Shown here: positions 24,503 to 36,534 of the stretch, piece by piece
Numbering within the stretch: position 1 is the first letter of the stretch
How the letters are laid out: every line of letters starts with the position of its first letter
Source: Sipunculus nudus
Lineage: Eukaryota > Annelida > Sipuncula > Golfingiida > Sipunculidae
Direction of reading: 5' to 3'
NCBI GenBank assembly: GCA_026874595.1
Contig: CM049311.1
Coordinates: forward strand, 75,146,953 to 75,210,952
Length of the DNA stretch: 64,000 bases
Program-made: the position numbers and the translations under genes
The notes under the pieces: generated by a model
Database searches by the model: none
What the model was told of the DNA's origin: nothing
The model's input: the letters and a program-made list of their open reading frames with translations, nothing else

Positions 24503-24615
24503 GGGCCAAGCCCATCTGCAGATGGGCAAGTAAGTGCAGGGCACTGCATCCGTTATTAGGCTGCCTATCTGCAGATTGACAGTGCCCTTAAGAGGTCATC
24601 CTGCATGTGTACAAA
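24503..24615 (+). repeat. Dispersed repeat B, copy 1
   Basis: It shares GCAGATGGGC, AGTGCA/CTGCAT, GGGCTGCCTATCT.CAGAT and CGCATGTACAAA-like phrases with 48808-48965. It contains the palindrome CCCATCTGCAGATGGG. It lies between a transposon end and a SINE. Confidence 0.5.
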
Positions 24616-24654
24616 ATCGAGCATTCAATGTCTTTGCCGGAAATTGGACAGCTC

Positions 24655-24835
24655 TATTCTTGGACAGTCGAGGGGTAAAACGCTTGGCTTTCTCCGCTGG
24701 TGATCCGGGTTTGATTCCCGGCGTGGCCGTGAGAAAGGATTGTATAGTGGCCTGTCCAACGTCGGTCGTTTATCCGGGGCCCCCACCTCCACATTACCGA
24801 ACGCCGCCACCTGAGCCATGTAGAGTTTCTTTCAT
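24655..24835 (+). mobile_element. tRNA-derived SINE
   Basis: The tRNA-like head reads GGACAGTCGAGGGGTAAAAC, then CTCCGCTGGTGATCC and a clear box B GGTTTGATTCC at 24709-24719, followed by CCGGCGTGGCCGTGAGA. The body differs from the 5188 copy after GTCGGT. The minus-strand copy at 40182 shares GTCGAGGGGTAAAAC and GGCGTGGC. Confidence 0.7.
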
Positions 24836-26110
24836 TAGTTATATTAACTATTTGTTCAATACACATAATATAAATAAAACTAAAAGTAAACTGTGGAATA
24901 GATAACTTGATGTAATAAGTGAGGCAACCAGTCACTCGGAACTTAAAACATATTCGTTCATTGAATAATTTTGCCTCAGTATTTTATAGAATGTTTTACA
25001 TATTGATAGTCAAGAGTTTGAACAGTTTTACTGAATTAAGATGCATACGTGTATTAATTCCTCATTAAATATTTTAACTACTTGGATTTATATTTTAGTA
25101 TGTTGTAATGTTAGTATCATATATTTTCATTATAGTAAAATCCATGTTTGTTGAATATAGTGTGATATTCCAATACAATTTTTAAGCACGTATCACCATC
25201 GATTTGACGCTGAACAAAAGCAGTCATTATTATCAGTTTATTACTGGGAATTTACAATACCTGCATGTATAACATCACACAAATGCAGACACATGGAAAA
25301 CGTCTATACTTAAAGAGTGAATTGTTTATAGATATATTTCAATTCTATTTATTTGGAAAATCATATCAATGACGTACCTCACTTATAAATTCCACCTCAG
25401 CTGTTTAAGTTTGTAAAATAAATATAAAAATCATCAAAGTGATTTCCAGAATGATCAGAGTCTATGAATATTAACTGAAAGTCAAGGCTACCATGGATAC
25501 GCGTGAATATTTCTTGCCTGGTTGCTCAGCGCGTCCTACCATACAACATCGATAATCTGAAAATAGACAGTGTGGACATATTTGTGTCCGGCTGAGTGGA
25601 GTTAGGTTAAACGGTAGAAACGGATGTAAGCGATTAATTAGCTCCTGTCCAGTAATTTATGGAAAAATTATATGAGAAAGCCGATTGCCTAGCAACTGTA
25701 ATACCGGAGCAGACGGCGGCCTTTGATAGGCACGCTTGGCCGGATGTTACTGCCAGATGTCGGTCCGCGCGCGATTCATTCTGTCATGATATCCGCGATA
25801 TATACTCCGCTTATAACAGGCTCATTAACGTCCTGTCGCAAACTTGTCATTACATGTGATGTTAATCTGTAATTTGTAAAATGTATAATTGCATCGATGG
25901 AACTCGCCATTTCTCTATATAATATGAGTCTAATAAAACGTGCAATTGTTCTTGGGTTCTCTGTAATTATATTGCTCTGTTGCAAAAATTTAAGCCGTTC
26001 ACGCCAACCGTTACAGGATTAATTTGACTTTGGTATATTGAAGCAAAAATATAATGTCATTTGTTTAGGTAAATGTTCTTACCTAAAAACATGTTGAAAC
26101 CTGGGCCAGT
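24836..26110. other. Intergenic, no supported gene
   Basis: A 66-codon ATG frame at 25659-25859 (starts MEKLYEKADCLATVIPEQ) lies in a CpG-richer patch. It lacks splice or domain support and is left unassigned. Confidence 0.5.
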
Positions 26111-26159
26111 TTTTAGCTCAGCTGACTGAAAGTCATCTGAGCTATAGCGATCACTCTTT

Positions 26160-26213
26160 GTCCGTCGTCCGTCTGTCCGTCTGTCCGTCTGTCCGTCTGT
26201 CCGTCCGTTAACC
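26160..26213. repeat. (GTCTGTCC)n simple repeat
   Basis: A GTCCGTCTGTCC-type run directly inside the composite's left end. The same motif opens the 145-bp satellite near 62384-62422. Confidence 0.85.
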
Positions 26214-29176
26214 AGGCACAAATCGTAACCGCTGGACCTAGAACCTTGTAACTTGGGATTCTGAGAGGTCCATAAAAAATCTCCTTGGAAACCAGAAATT
26301 AGGTCTCTGTTACCCATATCCTTCGAGCTATGGGGCCCCAAAGTACCCCCCAGAAAAGTCAAAAATTTCATACAAAAACTTCAATATCTCATTAACTACT
26401 TGACTGATGGTCATGATTTTTGGCATACATATTGATCATGAGATGTTACATCACTTCCTGCAGACTGGTGGCGCCACCTGTATTTTTCGATTTTTTACGA
26501 ATTTTTTTCTCTATTTTTGAGACCTTTAAAAATGTGAACATCTGTTAACAAGGCACAAATCATAAAGACTGGACTTAGAATCTTAATTCTTGACACACTG
26601 AGAGGTCCATGAAAAATCTCCTTGGAAACCAGAAATTAGGTCTCTGTTACCCATATCCTTTGAGCTATCGGGCCCCAAAGTACCCCCCAGAATAGTAAAA
26701 AATTTCATACAAAAACTTCAATATCTCAATAACTACATCACTGATGGTCTTCATTTTTGGCATACATATTGATCATGAGATGTTTGATCAGTTCCTGCAG
26801 ACTGGTGGCGCCACCTGTACTGTTTGATTTTTTACGATTTTTTCCTCTATTTTTGAGACCTTTGAGGATGCTGTCATCTGTTAGCGTGGCACAAATCGTA
26901 ACGACTGGACCTAGAATCTTCATTTTCAACACACTGAGAGACCTATGAAAAGTCTCCATGGAAACCAGAAATTAGGTCTCTGTTACCCATATCCTTCGAG
27001 CTATGGGGCCCAAAATTACCCCCCCCAGAATAGTCAAAAATTTCATACAAAAACTTCAATATCTCATTAACTACATCACTGATGGTCATGATTTTCGACA
27101 TACATATTGATCATGAGATGTTTCATCAGTTTGTGCAGACTGGTGGCGCCACCTGTATTTTTCAATGTTCACGAATTGTTTTCTCCATTTTTGAGACCTT
27201 TAAGGATGTAGTTATCTGTCAACAGGGTACAAATCGTAACGACTGGACCTAGAATCTTCGTTCTTGACACACAGGGAGACCCATGATAAGTCTCCTTGGA
27301 AACCTGAAATTTGGTCTCTGTTACCCATATCCTTCAAGCTATGTGGCCCCAAAGTACCCCCCAGAAAAGTCAAAAATTTCATACAAAAACTTCAATATCT
27401 CATTAACTACATGACTGATGGTCATGATTTTTGGCATACATATTGATCATGAGATGTTACATCACTTCCTGCAGACTGGTGGCGCCACCTGTATTTTTCG
27501 AATTTTTACGAATTTTTTTCTCTATTTTTGAGACCTTTAAAAATGTGAACATCTGTTAACAAGGCACAAATCATAAAGACTGGACTTAGAATCTTAATTC
27601 TTGACACACTGAGAGGTCCATGAAAAATCTCTTAGGAAACCAGAAATTAGGTCTCTGTTACCCATATCCTTGGAGCTATGGGGCCCAAAATTACCCCCCA
27701 GAATAGTCAAAAATTTCATACAAAAACTTCAATATCTCAATAACTACATCACTGATGGTCTTCATTTTTGGCATACATATTGATCATGAGATGTTCGATC
27801 AGTTCCTGCAGACTGGTGGCGCCACCTGTACTGTTTGATTTTTTACGATTTTTTCCTCTATTTTTGAGACCTTTGAGGATGCTGTCATCTGTTAGCGTGG
27901 CACAAATCGTAACGACTGGACCTAGAATCTTCATTTTCGACACACTGAGAGACCTATGAAAAGTCTCCATGGAAACCAGAAATTAGGTCTCTGTTACCCA
28001 TATCCTTCGAGCTATGGGGCCCAAAATTACCCCCCAGAATAGTCAAAAATTTCATACAAAAACTTCAATATCTCATTAACTACATCACTGATGGTCATGA
28101 TTTTCGACATACATATTGATCATGAGATGTTTCATCAGTTTGTGCAGACTGGTGGCGCCACCTGTATTTTTCAATGTTCACGAATTGTTTTCTCCATTTT
28201 TGAGACCTTTAAGGATGTAGTTATCTGTCAACAGGGTACAAATCGTAACGACTGGACCTAGAATCTTCGTTCTTGACACAGAGGGAGACCCATGATAAGT
28301 CTCCATGGAAACCTGAAATTTGGTCTCTGTTACCCATATCCTTTGAGCTATCTGGCCCCAAAGTACCCCCCAGAAAAGTCAAAAAATTTCATACAAAAAC
28401 TTCAATATCTCAATAACTACATCACTGATGGTCTTCATTTTTGGCATACATATTGATCATGAGATGTTCGATCAGTTCCTGCAGACTGGTGGCGCCACCT
28501 GTACTGTTTGATTTTTTACGATTTTTTCCTCTATTTTTGAGACCTTTGAGGATGCTGTCATCTGTTAGCGTGGCACAAATCGTAACGACTGGACCTAGAA
28601 TCTTCATTTTCGACAGACTGAGAGACCTATGCAAAATCTCCATGGAAACCAGAAATTAGGTCTCTGTTACCCATATCCTTGGAGCTATGGGGCCCAAAAT
28701 TACCCCCCAGAATAGTCAAAAATTTCATACAAAAACTTCAATATCTCATTAACTACATCACTGATGGTCATGATTTTCAACATACATATTGATCATGAGA
28801 TGTTTCATCAGTTTGTGTAGACTGGTGGCGCCACCTGTATTTTTCAATGTTCACGAATTGTTTTCTCCATTTTTGAGACCTTTAAGGATGTAGTTATCTG
28901 TCAACAGGGTACAAATCGTAACGACTGGGCCTAGAATCTTCGTTCTTGACACACAGGGAGACCCATGATAAGTCTCCATGGAAACCTGAAATTTGGTCTC
29001 TGTTACCCATATCCTTTGAGCTATGGCACTCCAAAGTACAGCTCAGAATAATGGAAAATTTGATACAAAAGCTAAAGTATCTGAACAACTAATGCAGAGA
29101 TAACCATAATTGTTTGCATGGATATTGATCATGGAGTGTTTCATAAGTTTCTGCAGACTGGTGGCACCACCTGTAT
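26214..29176 (+). repeat. 337-bp tandem array with a three-unit higher-order pattern
   Basis: Nine units are spaced 336-338 bp apart, judged by the GGTGGCGCCACC landmark (unit positions about 26472, 26809, 27147, 27483, 27820, 28156, 28493, 28829, 29165). Three types recur in the order A-B-C, A-B-C, B-C, distinguished after the landmark: TATTTTTCGA (A), TACTGTTTGA (B), TATTTTTCAATG (C). The 1011-bp A-B-C block is therefore duplicated. Open frames of 60-73 codons repeating here are by-products of the array. Confidence 0.85.
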
Positions 29177-29177
29177 T

Positions 29178-31005
29178 TGTATCCGCCAAAACAGAGTTTT
29201 GCGGATACTATGTTTTCAGCTGCACGCCGCCGCCGCCGCCGCCGCGGCCACGTAGGTGTCCGGAGAACTCCTCCGTAACCACTGGGCGGAATTTTCCGAA
29301 ACCCGGGATTATGTTCGGGTCACATGTGAACTGCTGCGCCCCGATTTTTTTTTTACCTCTGACCTTTCCTTTGCGCTCTGCGTCCGTTTGTGCGTCTGTT
29401 TCCACACATAAACCCACATATCTCGGGAACCGTTTGACCGATCAGGAAAATTTTTTTGCACAAATGTAGCCCTTGGAGAGCTTTATAACATACACCAAAA
29501 ATGGTGGCGCCACCTGCAACCATGTTTGCACAGTGTCCATCTGTTCGTCTGCCTTGGGTTAAAATCACTCATATCTCTGCAGTGACTTGACTAATTCACC
29601 TGAAATTGGGCATGCGTAAACATCCTGGATAGCTTTTCTGATTTTATGACAGGTGGCGCAACCTACATTCAAGTTTACGCTGCAGACATCCAAGCTCATA
29701 TCTCGGGAACCGTTTGACCGATCAGGAAAATTCTTTTGCACAAATGTAGCCCTTGGAGAGCTTTATAACATACACCAAAAATGGTGGCGCCACCTGCAAC
29801 CATGTTTGCACAGTGTCCATCTGTTCGTCTGCCTTGGGTTAAAATCACTCATATCTCTGCAGTGACTTGACTAATTCACCTGAAATTGGGCATGCGTATA
29901 CATCCTGGATAGCTTTTCTGATTTTATGACAGGTGGCACCACCTACATTCACGTTTACGCTGCAGACATCCAAGCTCATATCTCGGGAACCGTTTGACCG
30001 ATCAGGAAAATTCTTTTGCACAAATGTAGCCCTTGGAGAGCTTTATAACATACACCAAAAATGGTGGCGCTACCTGCAACCATGTTTGCACAGTGTCCAT
30101 CTGTTTGTCTGCCTTGGGTTAAAATCACTCATATCTCTGCAGTGACTTGACTAATTCACCTGAAATTTGGCATGCGTATACATCCTGGATAGCTTTTCTG
30201 ATTTTTATGACAGGTGGCGCCACCTACTTTCACGTTTACGCTGCAGACATCCAAGCTCATATCTCAGGAACCGTTTGACCGATCAGGAAAATTTTTTTGC
30301 ACAAATGTAGCCCTTGGAGAGCTTTATAACATACACCGAAAATGGTGGCACCACCTGCAACCATGTTTGCACAGTGTCCATCTGTTCGTCTGCCTTGGGT
30401 TAAAATCACTCATATCTCTGCAGTGGTTTGACTAATTCACCTGAAATTCGGCATGCTTATTCATCCTGGATAGCTTTTCTGATTTTATGACAGGTGGCGC
30501 CACCTACAATCAAGTTTACGCTGCAGACATCCAAGCTCATATCTAGGGAACCGTTTGACCGATTGGGCCAAAATTTTGCATGTGTATAAATCTCACATAG
30601 CTCTTTATCATATGCAAAACTGGTGGCGCCACCTGCAGCCATGTTTGCACAGCTCCCATCTGTTTGTCTGCCATGGGATAAAATCACTCATATCTCGGCA
30701 GTGGTTTGACATATCTGCCTAAAATTTTGCAAGTTTATACATCCCCGACAGCTCTCGTGATTTTATGACAGGTGGCGCCACCTGCATTCTAGTTTATGCA
30801 GCAGATATCCAAGCTCATATCTTTGGAACCGTTTGACCGATTGGGCCAAAGTTTTGCATGTGTATAGAGCTTTCTGGATTTTTTCGTAGGTAGCGCAACC
30901 TACATACACAATTTGGCTGCAGACATCCATGCTAATATGCAACACTTCACCCGTTCCACTCTGATTTAGGCGGATACAAGTAGTCGCTTGTCGACTACCC
31001 GTATT
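29178..31005 (+). mobile_element. Nested element, copy 1
   Basis: It begins GTATCCGCCAAAAC..GTTTTGCGGATACTATG and ends near 30969 with GGCGGATACAAGTAGTCGCT, giving 9-bp GTATCCGCC/GGCGGATAC inverted ends, then a GTAGTCG/CGACTAC hairpin. It interrupts a 337-bp unit right after CCACCTGTATTT. It contains a (CCG)n-rich block at about 29225-29250 and the 280-bp array. Confidence 0.6.
29460..30700 (+). repeat. 280-bp tandem array
   Basis: CAAATGTAGCCC recurs at 29461, 29741, 30021 and 30303, giving a 280-281 bp period and about four units with a diverged tail to 30700. Each unit has two halves, each marked by a GGTGGCGCCACC-type palindrome. The 60-73-codon frames repeating here are array by-products. 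Confidence 0.85.
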
Positions 31006-31690
31006 CTAGTTGTTCGTTTTTTTTTACGAAATTTTTCTGTATTTTTGAGACCTTTAAAGATATGACCATCTGTTAACAGGGCACAAATCATAAAAACTGG
31101 ACCAAGAATCTTCATTCTTGACTCACAGGGAGACCCATGAAAAGTCTCCATGGAAACTTGAAATTAGGTCTCTGTTACCCATATTCTTTAAGCTGTATGG
31201 GTGCAAAATCCCCCCCCCCCCCAGAATAATGGAAAATTTTATACAAAAACTGCAGTATTTCAATAACTACAACACTGATTGTCATGATTTTCGGCATACA
31301 TATTGATCATGAGCTGTTCCATCAGTTTCTGCAGACTGGGTGTGCCACCTCTATTTTTTTTTCAAATTTTTACGAATTTTTTTTTTTTGAGACCTTTAAA
31401 GATGTGGTTATCTGTCAACAGGGTACAAATCGCAACAACTGGACCTAGAATCTTCATTCTTGTCATGCAAGGAGGCCCATGAAAGGTGCCTGTGGAAACT
31501 TGAAATTAGGTCTCTGTTACCCATATCCTTCAAGCTATAGGACTCCGAAGTATCCCTCAGAATAATGGACAATTTGATACAAAAACTGAAGTATCTGAAC
31601 AACTAATGCAGAGATCACCATGATTTTTTGCATGGATATTGACCATTAAGTGTTTTTATTAGTTTCTGCAGACTGGTGGAGCCACCTGTA
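31006..31690 (+). repeat. Two further, diverged 337-bp units
   Basis: After the first nested element the interrupted unit resumes (ACGAAATTTTTCTGTATTTT). A second unit ends at GACTGGTGGAGCCACCTGTA near 31670, where nested copy 2 begins. Confidence 0.7.
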
Positions 31691-31693
31691 TTT

Positions 31694-32800
31694 TTGTATC
31701 CGCCAAAATGAAGTTTTGCGGATACTATGTTTTTGACAGAGTTTTGACAGGCGCCACCTGTCATAAAATCAAGAAAGCTGTCCACGATGTATAAACCTGC
31801 AAAATTTTAGGCAGTTATGTCGAACCACTACAGAGAAATGAGTGATTTTAGGCCACGGCAGACTAACAGACAGACCCTGTGCAAACATTGTTACAGGTGG
31901 CGCCACCATTTTTTGTGTATGTTACAGAGCTATCAAAGGGCTACATTTGTATAAATTTTATTTCCTGATCGGTCAAACGGTTCCCGAGATATAAGCTTGG
32001 ATGTCTGCAGCGTAAACTTGATTGTAGGTGGCGCCACCTGTCATAAAATCAAGAAAGCTATCCTGGATGTATACACATGACGAATTTCAGGTGAATTAGT
32101 CAATTAACTGCAGAGATATGAGTGATTTTAACCCAAGGCAGATGAACAGATGGACACTGTGCAAACATGGTTACAGGTGGCGCCACCATTTTTTGTGTAT
32201 GTTATAAGCAATCCAAGGGCTACATTTGTATCAATTTGATTTCCTGATCGGTCAAACGGTTCCCGAGATATGAGGGTTTATGAGTGGAAACAGACCCACA
32301 AATGGACACTGGATAGAGAGAAAAGGTCAGAGGTCAATGCAAATTGGTTAGGCACCAGTTCACATGTGACCCGATAATAGGTGTAAGTTTGGGAAAAATC
32401 GGTCCATTAGTCTCCGAGGAGCTCTCTGGAAACGAACGCTGTCAAAAAAATTGTGCATGTGTTTAGATCTCACATAGGTCTTTATCATACACAAAACTGG
32501 AGGGGTTACCTGCAAAGATTTTTGCACAGTGTTTGTCTGTTTGTCTGCCATGGGCAAAAATCGCTCATATACATGTAGTGGTTTGACTTTTCTGCCTAAA
32601 ATTTTGCAGGTGTATACAACTTGGACAGCTTTCTGGATTTGTGGTAGGTGGCACAACCTACATACACATTTAGGCTGAAGACATCCATGCTAATATGCAA
32701 CATACCTCACTCTATTTCCCCTTGCCACTCAATCCATGCCTCACTATCCGATTTTGGCAGATACATGTAGTCACTTGTCGGTTACCTGTATTCTATTTTT
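31694..32800 (+). mobile_element. Nested element, copy 2, with inverted internal array
   Basis: The left end GTATCCGCCAAAATGAAG.. and right end GGCAGATACATGTAGTCACT match copy 1, but the inside is flipped. About two 280-bp units run in reverse from 31745 to 32275 (TGACAGG...CATAAAATC, GATCGGTCAAACGGTTCCCG), followed by the reverse of copy 1's GC-rich block (about 32300-32440). Copies 1 and 2 can therefore pair as a long inverted repeat. Confidence 0.6.
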
Positions 32801-32979
32801 AAAATTTAACACATTTTTCTCTATTTTGAGATATATAAATACAGACTAAATCTTGGCCTGTTGGTTAATCTGTTTGATGCTTCAGTTGACTGGGTGTATA
32901 CTACCATTCTGATGATAAAATTTCCTTTTGCGAATCTCTTCCCAGTCAGCTGAGCGTCATGACCCATGGGTCACTTGTT

Positions 32980-34740
32980 ATTAACAGATGCGAATACGAA
33001 CTGCATGCATGCAATTGCACATACAGCCGGGTAGTGTTGCTAACGGTATTTTTTCACAGATTACCTCTTTTCATATATAGGTGTCCATTGCAATGTAGAC
33101 GCTTGATAGAGTACATGTCTATCGTTTGCTCCGGACTTTTTATCTGATGCTATGTAAGCACATTTGCCTACCATATTTGTAGCATGCATGGATATACAAT
33201 TAGATGGAGTTAGCAATGGGATCGCGGATCGCGCCTGATGTTGCTTGCGATCCTCGCACCTATAGGTGTGAATGCTCTTCGATCTGCATGGGTTCTGGCG
33301 CTTGCCTATTGCGCCAGGATTATCCTTGATACATCACCGAGGATACCGCAGATTCGCTTGGCAAGGAAGCTGTCATATATCAGTCCTTTATACTATAGAA
33401 AAATATTCTTTTCAGATGAAATGAATTTGTAAGACATAAATTTAGTTAGCACTGTAACGTTTTGGGTTACTTGGTATTGAACAAGATTTCACAAGGGTTT
33501 TGCTAGCATGAACAAAAATCTGCAAACATTATGTTATTGAATAGGAATGCCCACTCATTTCTCAGCCGGGACAGACCAGTATTTAGGAACGGTTTGCTTT
33601 GTTCACCGACAAGTTACACGCGAAGAAATTACATTAATGACAAGCAGATAAACATAACTTTTTCAGGAAAAATAAAAATAACTATTAGTTTAACTGAACG
33701 GCAAAGCAAGACAAAATTAAAAAAAAATACGGTAGTATCCAATAATTCATATACATCCGCACTGCTTCGCACTGAACAAGCTGAGATTAAAGGCAGCGGG
33801 ACTCCAAAATCACTCAGTCTTGCAACCGGTTATCTCATTGTATCTCCATGTTTATAGGGTGGAATCTATATAATAATTGACGGTGGTGCCAATCAATTTG
33901 TAATACGCAAACAGCCCTGTAACATTATACGTAAACTACGCTAGAACGGCTAATTTGTTAGTATAATTAAACAAATAATATATTAAAATATATATCTGAA
34001 CAGAGGCATATCTGAACATTCACAATTCAGCATTAATTTTATGGATTGTTACAGTAATTGCTCTTAACCATTTAGCCTCTGACGACATATTTGTTATTCG
34101 TTTGACAAATACATAAACATTAAAAGAGAAATTTAATGAATTCCATTGTTTTACTTCCTAATCAGAATACTGGCTTGACGTGATCATTTTGTGTAAAGAA
34201 ACAGATTAATTCATCCTATCAACACAAAGAGCACGATCTGTATCGGTGTAAACATGATTCTTCACGATTGATTTTAAAATCTGTAAATGCGATGTCCCTT
34301 TCTCATTATCAACCTCAACTTTCAAATAATGACATAAACATGTGTTTTTTAATGGTTTTAGATTTCAGGTTATCTTCACAAAGTGAACCAACAAACCCGC
34401 GTTTAAGAAATCTGAGCGAAATTATGGTGTTGTCTTACAATATCAGATATGGGGGGGGGGGGTTGCAAATGTCTGCTACGGCAAGATCTATACAGGTAGA
34501 CAATGTAAGGACTATGGTTTGTGTACCGCAGTGTCAGCCTTATTCTAAGAGACACTATTGTTCAGGAACATTATATTCGCACAAGAAACATATATACACG
34601 CATCGCGCAGCGCTTTGAGTGTTCTTTTTTTTTTAAATCCCGACCTATAGGCAGCTCAGGTTAACATCGATGAGCCTAGCAAAAGTGTAATGGTCAAACA
34701 GTCAACCTTCAGGACTACGCCTATCGGTCGGAAACATTCC
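32980..34740. other. Intergenic, no gene seen
   Basis: Open frames at 33238-33432 and 33531-33857 have no domain, splice or codon support. A poly-G run lies near 34450. Confidence 0.55.

Positions 34741-34742
<2 letters not shown>

Positions 34743-34790
<48 letters not shown>
34743..34790. repeat. (TA)n microsatellite
   Basis: About 23 uninterrupted TA units. Confidence 0.97.
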
Positions 34791-34791
<1 letters not shown>

Positions 34792-35107
34792 CTATAATTC
34801 AGTATGATGGGCATAGACAGCCCTGCGCGTTATCCCGACCGCTCCCGGCTTATTCGCCGCTAAACACAGAAAGGTTCGTGTTTTGACATTGTCCTCGGAG
34901 CTACTGTTGCGCCATTTCGACACTTGTTTACTCTGAATGATTAATACTTAAGTTTACTTGTAGGAATTAAGGGTATACCTCTGGTGCGATGATATTCAAG
35001 CACACGTCCATATGTACCCAGGTTATATGCATGTTGATACATACAGAACTTCGGAGTGGGGTACATTTATGGTCAGCTCTGAAATGTGTATTCCAATTTA
35101 ATCTAAG

Positions 35108-35345
35108 AAGGGAACTAGTTTCACACATTTTAAAAAATATCAGACAAGCACGAAATGACCGACTGACGCGGCTATTACATGGAGCGCCATCTGGCTTTGA
35201 CAGAGGAAACTTATCGAGGTTGAGAGGAGAGACCTCTGGTGGGGACTGGGATAACTTTGTTTTCAACAATAACTCTACCGCCATCACAAACTATTCCATA
35301 CATTACACCATTGCAGACATGCTTATGTCAAGATTTTGCAGAACA
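35108..35345 (+). repeat. Local duplication, copy 1
   Basis: It matches 35752-35985: CAGACAAGCACGAAATGACC, GGAGCGCCATCTGGCTTTGA, AGAGGAAACT, GGAGAGAC and CAATAAC.CTACC occur in the same order about 640 bp apart. Confidence 0.75.
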
Positions 35346-35751
35346 TCCACGGTCTAAACATATGGCTTCATCTCATGACCGTGGGTCAGTGACTGGGTAA
35401 AATAACAGGCCAAACATGCTTAAATCCGTCACTGACAGCAGGGGTTATTCATATGTACAATAGCCGTTAATCCTGCGCTTTGAATTAGCAAATCACCAAG
35501 CATTCCACGACGCAGGCATTCCGGTCTTTACCGAAGACAATTCGGCGGTTTTCGGTTGTAACATCCTAGCAAAAACACGCAGAATCATTCAAAATGATGT
35601 GTACATTATAAATTGTTTACTCTCATATCGGCGAGACCACCCCGGGAACAATAACCTTTAAAATGAGGTATGGCAAAGCGTAATACGCAACGCAGTTTCA
35701 AAGAACGTTGAGGACAAAAGTGGACCAACTTCCTTTTTATACGTATTACAT

Positions 35752-35985
35752 GGGAACTGGTACCACACATTTTAACATTTTCAGACAAGCACGAAATGAC
35801 CGGCCGACGCGGCTGTCAAATGGAGCGCCATCTGGCTTTGATAGAGGAAACTAATCCAGGCTGAGTGGAGAGACACTTTTGGTGACGCCTGGGATATGTT
35901 TGTTTGAACAATAACACTACCTCTTTCATGTAATATTCAACACATTAGGGTCCTTCATCTTCCGATTTTCAGAACACATGGTTTC
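35752..35985 (+). repeat. Local duplication, copy 2
   Basis: Partner of 35108-35345 in direct orientation, with scattered substitutions and small indels. No coding capacity is conserved between the copies. Confidence 0.75.
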
Positions 35986-36061
35986 ATCTCAATGAAGAAC
36001 GTTTCAATAGAGTACAGCTGTAATAGCTGGGTGCCTGTGGGCCTGTTCGGTTTTACCTTTC

Positions 36062-36355
36062 TCCGCCAGGAGGGTATGCGTTCATCCCCGTTCGTGTGTG
36101 TGTTTGTTCACAACATAACTCATGCAGTCATGGACTCAATATGAAAAAAAATTCTGCTATTTAAGGGAATGAGCCAAGTGAGAATTGATTAAATTTTCGC
36201 GTTGGTCCGGCCCATGGTCCCGAATAAGGAACGTCATCATCGAATATTTACAAATATATATATATACAGAGTCACTAATGCACTTATGCATTAGGGGCCG
36301 TAAAGGGGATTGCAAACGCTTGCATTCCTTAGAATGCTGATTTCAAGTCTCCATT
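36062..36355 (+). repeat. Dispersed repeat A, copy 2
   Basis: Homologous to 18990-19290 in the same orientation. A short TA run near 36255 interrupts the match. Confidence 0.6.
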
Positions 36356-36534
36356 AAAATTCACTTCACACGATGCTTGATATAAAAAAGTGAACAAAAG
36401 TATTTTATCAAAATAATTATTTTTTTTTTCTGGTATATATACCATTTTCTATGTTTAACCAATAAATTTTACCCTGCAAACAATAATGCGTTCTAAAAAC
36501 GTCCTCACAACATTTTAGTTAGGTTCGGATAACA

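Larger units (their letters stand above)
26116..32955. mobile_element. Composite 6.8 kb repeat with 13-bp inverted ends
   Basis: The left end GCTCAGCTGACTG (26116-26128) and right end CAGTCAGCTGAGC (32943-32955) are perfect reverse complements. The left end is itself an imperfect palindrome (AGCTCAG...CTGAGCT, 26115-26143). The right end continues into GTCATGAC and GACCCATGGGTC palindromes and CACTTGTT. After the left end comes a (GTCCGTCT)n stretch, then 337-bp units, two insertions of a second element, and the right end. Small relatives at 6151 and 6841 share the ends, so these look like true family termini. No coding capacity. Confidence 0.6.

Noticed and set aside
25659-25859. 66-codon ATG ORF in a CpG-richer patch
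   Set aside because: No domain, no splice context and no poly(A) signal in a sensible place.
26738-28659. Repeated 63-73-codon ORFs on both strands
   Set aside because: They recur with the 337-bp units in identical positions on opposite strands and have no independent coding signal; they are satellite by-products.
29653-30435. Three near-identical 70-codon + strand ORFs (FKFTLQTSKLISREPFD...)
   Set aside because: They follow the 280-bp array period exactly and contain no known domain.
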